64,000 nt of DNA from Candidatus Planktophila sp. (lineage in GTDB: Bacteria > Actinomycetota > Actinomycetes > Nanopelagicales > Nanopelagicaceae): NCBI GenBank assembly GCA_030681675.1, contig JAUXRP010000012.1, positions 1 to 64,000 of the forward strand, given 5' to 3'. The first letter of the stretch is position 1. Each line of letters opens with the position of its first letter. Made by a program: the position numbers and the translations under genes. Shown here one piece after another: positions 33,205-40,050 of the stretch. Under the pieces are notes generated by a model. That model did not search any database and was not told the origin of the DNA. It was given only the letters and a program-made list of their open reading frames with translations.

Positions 33205-34037
33205 GCTTGCTTGGAGCTGCACACATTCGCGAACTTGCAGCCACATTGGATTTAAAGCCTTCAAAATCACTTGGTCAAAACTTTGTTATTGATTCAAATA
33301 TCTGCACAAAGATAGTTCGAATCGCTGGAGTTACTAGAAATGATATCGCCCTAGAAATTGGACCCGGTCTTGGGTCATTAACATTGGCACTTCTTCATAG
33401 CGCAGCATCGGTCGTAGCGGTTGAAATAGATTCAAGACTTGCGCATCAACTTCCGATTACTGTGGCAAAACATTGGGAGCATCCAGAAAATTTAACACTC
33501 ATTAATCAAGATGCTTTAACGTTGAAGGAGTTACCAGTTCAACCCACAGTCTTGGTAGCAAACTTGCCTTACAACGTTTCGGTCCCCGTTTTGCTGAATT
33601 TACTCGAAAGATTTCCAACCCTTCGAACCGGCGTAGTCATGGTGCAGGCCGAGGTTGCAGATCGATTAGCCGGGCGACCTGGCACAAAAGAATATGGAAT
33701 ACCTTCGGTAAAAGCGGCTTGGTGGGCCGAAGTTAAAGGAGCTGGATCAATTTCTCGCTCGGTATTTTGGCCTGTTCCTAATGTAGATTCAAAACTAGTT
33801 TCATTTACTCGACGAAGCACACCAGGAGATGAGGAGCTTCGCAAAAAAACCTTTGCAATTATCGATGCCGCCTTTGCCCAACGGCGCAAAATGTTGCGAT
33901 CTGCCTTGGCGCCTCTCTATGGTTCATCATCGGCGGCCGAAGAGATTTTGCTTAGGGCTAGTGTCGATCCCACACTTCGTGGAGAAGCGTTAGATATCTC
34001 AAGTTTCTGTTCAATCGCCTCTGTCTCTGGGCCATGA
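33201..34037 (+). CDS. ksgA: 16S rRNA (A1518/A1519-N6)-dimethyltransferase
   Basis: KsgA dimethylates two adjacent adenosines in helix 45 of 16S rRNA late in 30S assembly. The 278-aa protein shows SLGQNFVIDSNI, the SAM loop EIGPGLGSLT and the catalytic NLPYNVSVPVL, then a C-terminal helical domain with AFAQRRKMLRSAL. It overlaps tatD (ATGA). Confidence 0.95.
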   Translation: MSLLGAAHIRELAATLDLKPSKSLGQNFVIDSNICTKIVRIAGVTRNDIALEIGPGLGSLTLALLHSAASVVAVEIDSRLAHQLPITVAKHWEHPENLTLINQDALTLKELPVQPTVLVANLPYNVSVPVLLNLLERFPTLRTGVVMVQAEVADRLAGRPGTKEYGIPSVKAAWWAEVKGAGSISRSVFWPVPNVDSKLVSFTRRSTPGDEELRKKTFAIIDAAFAQRRKMLRSALAPLYGSSSAAEEILLRASVDPTLRGEALDISSFCSIASVSGP

Positions 34038-34071
34038 TGATCACTTATCTGCAAATAACAAGGGAAAGTAA

Positions 34072-34077
34072 TAGAGT
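34072..34077 (+). promoter_or_regulatory. -10 hexamer TAGAGT, leaderless start of ispE
   Basis: TAGAGT is followed by CAATTC (6 nt) and the ATG at 34084. It lies in the 46-bp gap after ksgA. Confidence 0.55.
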
Positions 34078-34083
34078 CAATTC

Positions 34084-34998
34084 ATGCCAGTAAAGAGCGT
34101 CACCGTTCGCGTGCCCGCAAAAGTAAACCTGCAGCTTTCGGTAGGTCCACGCGAGGCCGATGGTTTCCATAACGTAGTAACAGTATTTCAAGCCATCTCT
34201 ATCTATGATGATGTAAAAGTAACTCTCGCTGAGGCCAAGAGCGGGGTAAGTATTTCGATAACTGGAGATCAAACCCATGGAGTTCCAACGGATGAGAGCA
34301 ATTTAGCGCTAAAGGCAACTGCATTGTTGGCGAAAGAGTATGACTTGGATATTGATGCGCATATTGAGATTAAAAAATCAATTCCAGTAGCTGGCGGAAT
34401 GGCCGGTGGTAGCGCCGATGCCGCAGCAATGATTATTGCCATCGATTATTTATATTCACTTGGAATGAATCGCGAAGAAATGTCGGAAATTGCCGCCAAG
34501 TTAGGTAGTGACGTGCCATTTATGTTAAATGGTGGAACGGCCATCGGCACAGGGCACGGGGATCAATTAACGTCGGCACTTTCACGAGGCACGTATCACT
34601 GGGTTCTGGCTCTTTCCTCTGTTGGATTATCAACTCCTGCCGTTTATGCAGAGTGTGATCGCTTGCGCTCAGAGTTGGAGATCTCGCAGCCGCAAACTAA
34701 TGAGTTGTTGATGCAAGCACTTCTTGCAGCAGACCCAAAGTCTGTTGGAAAAAGCCTTGTTAATGATTTACAAGCTGCTGCATGTTCGTTGCGACCAGCA
34801 CTTCGTTTAGTTCTAGATGTCGGTCAAGAATATGGCGCGCTCGGCGCTTTAGTTTCAGGTTCTGGGCCAACAGTTGCATTTCTAGTTTCTGATGAGGAGG
34901 CGGCTTTGGATTTAGCTGTGGCCTTAACAGCAAGTGGCGTAGTAGGAAGCGTGGCACGAGCTTATGGACCAGTCGCAGGGGCAAAAGTTCTCACTTAA
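34084..34998 (+). CDS. ispE: 4-diphosphocytidyl-2-C-methyl-D-erythritol kinase
   Basis: IspE phosphorylates CDP-ME in the MEP route to isopentenyl diphosphate. The 304-aa GHMP kinase has VRVPAKVNLQLSVGPREADGFH at the N-terminus, the phosphate loop PVAGGMAGGSADAAA and the C-terminal GALVSGSGPTVAFLV. Length is normal. It indicates the MEP pathway of isoprenoid synthesis in this organism. Confidence 0.95.
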   Translation: MPVKSVTVRVPAKVNLQLSVGPREADGFHNVVTVFQAISIYDDVKVTLAEAKSGVSISITGDQTHGVPTDESNLALKATALLAKEYDLDIDAHIEIKKSIPVAGGMAGGSADAAAMIIAIDYLYSLGMNREEMSEIAAKLGSDVPFMLNGGTAIGTGHGDQLTSALSRGTYHWVLALSSVGLSTPAVYAECDRLRSELEISQPQTNELLMQALLAADPKSVGKSLVNDLQAAACSLRPALRLVLDVGQEYGALGALVSGSGPTVAFLVSDEEAALDLAVALTASGVVGSVARAYGPVAGAKVLT

Positions 34999-35051
34999 GA
35001 ATTGGCGCAATATGGTCATAAGCATGGGTATTTATAAGGGAGAATACAGGT

Positions 35052-35123
35052 TCCGCCATTGTGTAGTGGCTAGCACATGGGCCTTTGAAGCCCAGGGTCC
35101 AGGATCGATACCTGGTGGCGGAG
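35052..35123 (+). tRNA. tRNA-Gln (anticodon UUG)
   Basis: The acceptor stem TCCGCCA (35052-35058) pairs with TGGCGGA (35116-35122). The anticodon stem TGGGC/GCCCA holds the loop CTTTGAA, giving TTG. The T arm CCAGGATCGATACCTGG is canonical. CCA is not encoded. The glmU promoter hexamer begins only 4 nt after the tRNA. Confidence 0.96.
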
Positions 35124-35126
35124 CGA

Positions 35127-35132
35127 TAGACT
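35127..35132 (+). promoter_or_regulatory. -10 hexamer TAGACT, leaderless start of glmU
   Basis: TAGACT is followed by GACATC (6 nt) and GTG 35139. Any -35 element must lie inside the tRNA-Gln T arm and acceptor stem. The whole gap between tRNA and glmU is 15 bp. Confidence 0.6.
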
Positions 35133-35138
35133 GACATC

Positions 35139-36557
35139 GTGGCCGTAGAAACCGTGATTATCCTGGCAGCAGGTGACGGAACACGGATGAAATCGCGTCA
35201 AGCAAAAGTTCTTCACCACGTTGCCGGGCGTTCGTTACTTGGGCACGTACTTGAGGCAGTTAATCACGTGGAGCCTTCTCAGATACGCATTGTTGTCGGA
35301 TCTGATCGAGAAAGCGTTGAGGCGCACATTTCCGAAATTTCTCCATCGGCCATTACGGTCTTTCAAGAAAAACGCGGGGGCACCGGTCAAGCGGTTCAGT
35401 TGGCGCTCGCAGGGAGCACTTCCAACGGCACGGTTTTGGTTTTAGCTGGTGATACTCCAATGCTTACAGGTATGTCACTGGCGGCATTTCTGGAGGCTCA
35501 CGCAGTTGGAAATTACGCAGCATCGGTTTTAACTGCAGAGCATCCCGATCCATCTGGGTACGGGCGAATTATTCGCGACGATGGTGCAGGGCTTTTACGA
35601 ATTGTTGAAGAGCGTGATGCGAGTGAAGATGAGAGATTTATATTTGAGATTAATTCCGGGGTTTACGCCTTCGATGGAGCTAAGTTAACAGGTGCAATTG
35701 GGCAGATCACCAACTCAAATTCTCAAGGCGAGCTGTATTTGACCGATGCCATTGAAATTCTGCAGAGATCTGGCGAATCAATTGCAGCTTTTTTGCTCGA
35801 TGATTTTACCGAGATATTAGGGGTCAATGACCGCATACAACTGTCGGATTCGGCTGCCCTACTGCGTGATCGAATCAATGAACACTGGATGCGCGAAGGA
35901 GTCACTATTATCGATCCAACAACAACGTGGATTGATGCAACTGCGACGCTCTCAAGTGATGTAACTCTGCACCCAGGTAGCGCCATTTTAGGAACAACTA
36001 CGATTGCAACTGGTGCTGTCATCGGCCCTCGAACAACTTTGACTGACTGCGTGGTTAGAGAAGGTGCCTCTATTCTGGAATCAATCGCCACTGATACTGA
36101 ATTCGGTGAAGGTGCAACTGTAGGGCCGTTTACATACCTTCGTAGCGGAACAGTATTGGGGGATAACACTAAAGCAGGTGCATTCGTAGAAATTAAGAAT
36201 TCAACTATCGGGACAGGTTCTAAAGTTCCTCATCTCTCATATGTCGGCGATGCAACAATTGGAGAAGGATCCAATATCGGTGCTGCAACGATCTTTGTTA
36301 ACTACGACGGTGTTGATAAACATCACACGAAAATCGGAGATCATGTTCGTATTGGAAGCGACACAATGTTAGTTGCACCAATTACTATCGGTGACGGGGC
36401 TTATACAGCGGCAGGGTCGGTAATCACTGAAGATGTTCCAGCTGGTGCAATTGGTGTTGGCAGAGCTAAACAGAGAAATGTATTAGGTTGGGTTATGCGC
36501 AAGCGAGCAGGTTCACTGTCAGCGTTAGCGGCCGAAGCTAAAGAGAAGAAGGGCTAA
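35139..36557 (+). CDS. glmU: bifunctional UDP-N-acetylglucosamine pyrophosphorylase / glucosamine-1-phosphate N-acetyltransferase
   Basis: GlmU acetylates glucosamine-1-phosphate and then couples it to UTP, making UDP-GlcNAc for peptidoglycan. The 472-aa protein has the N-terminal uridylyltransferase domain (ILAAGDGTRMKSRQAKVLH, RGGTGQAVQLAL, NSGVYAF) and, from about residue 260, a left-handed beta-helix acetyltransferase with hexapeptide repeats and FVNYDGVDKHHTKIGDHVRIG. The start is GTG 35139, 3 bp separate it from prs downstream. Confidence 0.96.
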   Translation: MAVETVIILAAGDGTRMKSRQAKVLHHVAGRSLLGHVLEAVNHVEPSQIRIVVGSDRESVEAHISEISPSAITVFQEKRGGTGQAVQLALAGSTSNGTVLVLAGDTPMLTGMSLAAFLEAHAVGNYAASVLTAEHPDPSGYGRIIRDDGAGLLRIVEERDASEDERFIFEINSGVYAFDGAKLTGAIGQITNSNSQGELYLTDAIEILQRSGESIAAFLLDDFTEILGVNDRIQLSDSAALLRDRINEHWMREGVTIIDPTTTWIDATATLSSDVTLHPGSAILGTTTIATGAVIGPRTTLTDCVVREGASILESIATDTEFGEGATVGPFTYLRSGTVLGDNTKAGAFVEIKNSTIGTGSKVPHLSYVGDATIGEGSNIGAATIFVNYDGVDKHHTKIGDHVRIGSDTMLVAPITIGDGAYTAAGSVITEDVPAGAIGVGRAKQRNVLGWVMRKRAGSLSALAAEAKEKKG

Positions 36558-36560
36558 TAA

Positions 36561-37541
36561 ATGAGCGAGATTCGTTTATCTTCCGAAAAGAGATTACGTC
36601 TTTTTGCAGGTCGCGGATTTCCAGAACTAGCCGATGAAGTCGCCGCAGAACTCGGCATTCCATTGACACCAACCTCAGCTTATGATTTTGCAAATGGCGA
36701 AATTTTTGTTCGTTTCGAAGAATCAGTTCGTGGATGCGATGCATTCGTTATTCAAAGTCACACAACTCCTGTTAATAAGCAAATCATGGAACAACTCATC
36801 ATGGTTGATGCGCTAAAGCGTGCCTCTGCAAAACGCATCACGGTTGTAGCACCGTTTTATGGTTACGCACGTCAAGATAAAAAAAGTCGAGGGCGCGAAC
36901 CAATCACTGCACGATTGATGGCAGATCTTTTCAAAACTGCCGGTGCTGATCGCCTAATGTGCGTAGATTTACACACATCGCAGATTCAAGGCTTCTTTGA
37001 TGGCCCAGTAGATCATCTCTTTGCATTGCCAATGCTTGCGAATTATGTCGGAAGTAAAGTCGACCGCAGTCGTTTAACTATCGTCTCTCCAGATTCAGGT
37101 CGAGTACGAGTAGCAGAACGCTGGTCGGATCTTTTGGGAGGCTGCCCAATTGCTTTTATTCACAAAACTCGTGACCCTCGTATTCCAAATGAGGCGACCG
37201 TTGGTCGAGTAGTTGGAGATGTACAAGGACAAACTTGTGTAGTTATTGATGACATGATCGATACTGCCGGCACAATCACTAAGGCGGTTGATGCATTATT
37301 TGATGCAGGAGCAAAAGATGTCATCATCGCTGCAACACACGCTGTGCTATCGGGTCCTGCAGTGGAGCGCTTACGAGAGAGCAAGGCATCTGAAGTTGTC
37401 GTAACAAATACTCTTCCAATATCCGAAGATCAAAAATTCGATGGACTTACAGTTCTTTCAATCGCCCCACTTTTAGCTCGGGCAATCCGTGAAGTTTTTG
37501 AAGATGGATCAGTCACAAGCCTTTTTGACGGCCTTTCGTAA
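36561..37541 (+). CDS. prs: ribose-phosphate pyrophosphokinase
   Basis: Prs makes PRPP from ribose-5-phosphate and ATP for nucleotide, His and Trp synthesis. The 326-aa class I enzyme has YGYARQDKKSRGREPITARL, the Mg site DLHTSQIQGFFDGPVDHL and the PRPP loop VVIDDMIDTAGTITKA. It follows glmU by 3 bp, the usual actinobacterial order. Confidence 0.96.
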   Translation: MSEIRLSSEKRLRLFAGRGFPELADEVAAELGIPLTPTSAYDFANGEIFVRFEESVRGCDAFVIQSHTTPVNKQIMEQLIMVDALKRASAKRITVVAPFYGYARQDKKSRGREPITARLMADLFKTAGADRLMCVDLHTSQIQGFFDGPVDHLFALPMLANYVGSKVDRSRLTIVSPDSGRVRVAERWSDLLGGCPIAFIHKTRDPRIPNEATVGRVVGDVQGQTCVVIDDMIDTAGTITKAVDALFDAGAKDVIIAATHAVLSGPAVERLRESKASEVVVTNTLPISEDQKFDGLTVLSIAPLLARAIREVFEDGSVTSLFDGLS

Positions 37542-37570
37542 CGGTAATTTGCACAACCCTGACCTCACAG

Positions 37571-37672
37571 GCTAGCCTTTGGCCTGTTCCGGCGAGGGTA
37601 TAAAGGTACTTCCGTAATCGACGGTGTAGGAGTTAAATCCTTTCGGAACTTTGTGATTCAACCGAAGTTTCC
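37571..37672 (+). promoter_or_regulatory. rplY upstream region: possible -10 and 5' UTR hairpin
   Basis: The 149-bp gap between prs and rplY has a small inverted repeat (ACAGGC with GCCTGT around 37567-37587) that may end the prs transcript. TATAAA at 37599-37604 could be a -10. In the resulting leader, GGAACTTTG (37645-37653) pairs with CGAAGTTTCC (37663-37672), a 9-bp stem with one bulge, ending 18 nt before the rplY ATG. It could be an autoregulatory site, but that is a guess. Confidence 0.35.
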
Positions 37673-37690
37673 ACTTAGAGGAGTAATAAA

Positions 37691-38296
37691 ATGGCAGAGA
37701 TTACTATCAACGGCGTCCTTCGTACTGAATTTGGTAAAGGCGCATCACGTCGTGCACGTCGCGATGGTTTAGTTCCTGCAGTTATTTACGGTCATGGTGA
37801 GAAGCCACAGCACATTACACTTCCAGCCCGCGAACTCGGCATTGCTCTGAAGCAGTCAAACGTGCTGCTCGATGTTGTTATCGATGGAAAGACTGAGCTA
37901 ACACTTCCAAAGGCGATTGTTCGCCACCCACTCAAGCAAATAATTGAGCATATCGATTTAGTTCTTGTTCGGCGTGGAGAAAAAGTTGTTGTTTCTGTTC
38001 CCGTTCATGCTATTGGTGAGCAGGATCGCGATGGAGTGCTCGAGCATGTAAACAACACCATCGACGTACGTGTTGAAGCATCTGCAATTCCAAACTTTTT
38101 TGAACTCGACATTACAGGCCTTGCAGCTGGTCTCTCGCTTTATGCCGGTGACGTAGCTCTTCCAGCTGGCGTCGTACTTGAATCAGATCCAAAAATGATT
38201 GTTATTCACCTTTCTGAGCGTTCAACAGCCGCTGAAGAAGTGGCACCAGTTGCAGAGGTAACTGAGGTCGCTGAACCGACTGCTGAAGCAGAATAG
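37691..38296 (+). CDS. rplY: 50S ribosomal protein L25/general stress protein CTC
   Basis: L25 of the long CTC type binds 5S rRNA. The 201-aa protein has the L25 domain (RTEFGKGASRRARRDGLVPAVIYG, then LPKAIVRHPLKQIIEHIDLVLV) and the C-terminal beta domain of CTC/TL5 forms. An Ala/Glu/Val tail ends it. GAGGAG precedes the ATG by 8 nt. It sits upstream of pth, as in most Actinobacteria. Confidence 0.95.
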   Translation: MAEITINGVLRTEFGKGASRRARRDGLVPAVIYGHGEKPQHITLPARELGIALKQSNVLLDVVIDGKTELTLPKAIVRHPLKQIIEHIDLVLVRRGEKVVVSVPVHAIGEQDRDGVLEHVNNTIDVRVEASAIPNFFELDITGLAAGLSLYAGDVALPAGVVLESDPKMIVIHLSERSTAAEEVAPVAEVTEVAEPTAEAE

Positions 38297-38312
38297 TAGA
38301 AGGCTTAACCCT

Positions 38313-38318
38313 TACCCT
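38313..38318 (+). promoter_or_regulatory. -10 hexamer TACCCT, leaderless start of pth
   Basis: TACCCT is followed by TATCGTT (7 nt) and the ATG at 38326. The 29-bp gap after rplY has no SD sequence. Confidence 0.5.
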
Positions 38319-38325
38319 TATCGTT

Positions 38326-38901
38326 ATGACATGGTTGGTAGTTGGACTCGGTAATCCTGGAGATCAGTATGCTGCCACCCGTCACAACGTAGGTCAGATG
38401 GTTGTTGATGCAATGGCAATCGGCAATAAACTGCGTTGGAGCACGCACAAATCACGCACCGAAGTCGCGGCATTCAAAATCGGTGCGCCTCCACACGCTC
38501 ACTCTGTGATCATCGCAAAGTCCAAGAGCTACATGAATGAATCCGGTGGACCGATTAAAGCGCTCGCCGCTTTCTATAAAGTTGAACCTTCACACATAAT
38601 TATTCTCCACGACGAATTAGATATTGCCTTCTCAACTATCCGCGTCAAACTCGCCGGTGGCGACAACGGCCACAACGGATTGAGAAGCCTTACTTCATCT
38701 TTAGCGACCCCAAATTATTACCGTGTTCGCCTTGGCATTGGCCGACCAATCGGCCAACAAGATCCCGCCGATTTCGTCCTCAAACAATTTTCCGCCGCCG
38801 AGAAAAAAGATCTCAGCAATTTTCTCATACGTGGCGCAGAGGCTGTCGAATCATTAATCACAAAGGGATTAGAAGTGACACAACAGGATTTTAACTCTTA
38901 A
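38326..38901 (+). CDS. pth: peptidyl-tRNA hydrolase
   Basis: Pth releases peptides from stalled peptidyl-tRNA. The 191-aa protein has VGLGNPGDQYAATRHNVGQ with the catalytic His, KSYMNESGGP, HDELDIAF and GGDNGHNGLRSL. All active-site positions are intact and the length is normal. Confidence 0.96.
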   Translation: MTWLVVGLGNPGDQYAATRHNVGQMVVDAMAIGNKLRWSTHKSRTEVAAFKIGAPPHAHSVIIAKSKSYMNESGGPIKALAAFYKVEPSHIIILHDELDIAFSTIRVKLAGGDNGHNGLRSLTSSLATPNYYRVRLGIGRPIGQQDPADFVLKQFSAAEKKDLSNFLIRGAEAVESLITKGLEVTQQDFNS

Positions 38902-39123
38902 GCAGTCTGCATCACGAGGATCAGATTCTTTAATTCCAACAAGTGCAGCAGTCGACTGCGCCGTGGTTGATAGCAGCCATTAAAGGTTTGACCGGATAAA
39001 TAAAAAATTTTGTCTTCTTTTCCGAGCTTTCCGTGTATCGTAAAAGTACTTGGGATTTTAGACTGTGTTGCGATTCCTGCGACTAATCAACGATCCCACC
39101 AAAACAAGTGTTTGGAGAAAATC

Positions 39124-39375
39124 ATGGGTATTGGAAGCGGAATAGTTCTATTTGTTGCGGGAGCCATTGTGGCATATGCTCTCAACTTCGAAGTTAGTTC
39201 AGTCGATCTTGAGTTGATTGGCTCGTTATTTATGGGTGCTGGAGCGCTGATTTTTCTGATTTCACTTGTCACTGTATTTAAAAAGCGCTCATCAAGTGTT
39301 TCCACTCGAACATCAGTTGACCCCTCGCATGGAGAGAAAGTTGTCGAACAAGAGAAAAAGAGTGACACTCTCTAG
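39124..39375 (+). CDS. small membrane protein, DUF6458-like
   Basis: This 83-aa protein has two membrane helices, GIGSGIVLFVAGAIVAYAL and LIGSLFMGAGALIFLISLV, and a charged Ser/Lys-rich tail. The MGIGSGI opening and the VSSVDLELIG loop are typical of the DUF6458 family of Actinobacteria. I start at ATG 39124, which follows GGAGA by 7 nt; an in-frame upstream start at 39010 would add an unrelated leader. Function unknown. The 222 bp before it hold no other gene I can support. Confidence 0.75.
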   Translation: MGIGSGIVLFVAGAIVAYALNFEVSSVDLELIGSLFMGAGALIFLISLVTVFKKRSSSVSTRTSVDPSHGEKVVEQEKKSDTL

Positions 39376-39536
39376 TTTGCAAGAGTTACAACAGTGCATG
39401 CGCCAAGGAAACTGTTGATTTAGAGATCGAAATAACGACAGGGAAAGCAAAAAGCGCGTCTGACCTGCTCTTCTAATTTCTTTCCATTCGCTGGGGTCAC
39501 AACGGGGTCACGAAACGAGCCGCAACGTGTCTCATG

Positions 39537-39866
39537 TTACGTAGCTACAAGAGATAGCAAATTTGTGAACCCAAAGCTAACGATAAAGATCACTGCAATC
39601 AAAAATGGGGCTTTAGCCTTGAGGTCACCCCCAGAAATTGCTCTTCGACTGAAGAAGATTGAAATTGCAGGCGGAGAGAAAATAATTGCAAACGAAACAA
39701 AGATCATCAGAATTTTAATCCGAATAGGGGCGTTAGTCGTTCCTACCTCGAAACCAAGACTGCTGTACAACCATTCTGCAATTACAATCCCAATAATCAG
39801 GCTAATCGGCGTCACGGCTAGGAATATCCACGCCTTTCTCCTATTCGCGTTCATCTTGATCTCCAC
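39537..39866 (-). CDS. small three-helix membrane protein of unknown function
   Basis: This 109-aa protein has three hydrophobic segments: IFLAVTPISLIIGIVIAEWLY, KILMIFVSFAIIFSPPAISIFF and FLIAVIFIVSFGFTNLL. Positively charged RRKAW and SRRAISGGDLKAK fall between them, giving a plausible inside-positive topology. I do not recognise a family; some similarity to small actinobacterial membrane proteins is possible. The start is ATG 39866 or ATG 39854 (MNANRR). It stands alone between DUF6458 and ppc. Confidence 0.6.
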   Translation of the reverse strand: MEIKMNANRRKAWIFLAVTPISLIIGIVIAEWLYSSLGFEVGTTNAPIRIKILMIFVSFAIIFSPPAISIFFSRRAISGGDLKAKAPFLIAVIFIVSFGFTNLLSLVAT

Positions 39867-39964
39867 ATGCTCTTTAGTCGACTATTCAAGGCTAGACCAT
39901 TAACAACCTTCTAGGTAGTGCAGGTTTGAGTGCCTGACCCTCATTTATCTAGAAATTAAAAGAC

Positions 39965-39994
39965 AAAACCCCCGGCATTTCTGTTGGGGGTTTT
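39965..39994 (-). terminator. rho-independent terminator of ppc
   Basis: AAAACCCCC (39965-39973) and GGGGGTTTT (39986-39994) form a perfect 9-bp stem with a 12-nt loop, ending in a T run on either strand. It lies 57 bp after the ppc stop codon on the minus strand. Confidence 0.85.
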
Positions 39995-40050
39995 GAGCAA
40001 AGATCCCTATAGGTCGAAGTAGAACTCGAACTCGCTTCAATAGTTAATAT

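Noticed and set aside
39010-39123. Longer form of the DUF6458 protein
   Set aside because: The added residues look random, and GGAGA precedes ATG 39124 at good spacing.
39565-39903. Plus-strand ORF opposite the three-helix membrane protein
   Set aside because: The minus-strand frame has three clean membrane helices with charged loops, whereas the plus-strand frame gives no recognisable pattern.
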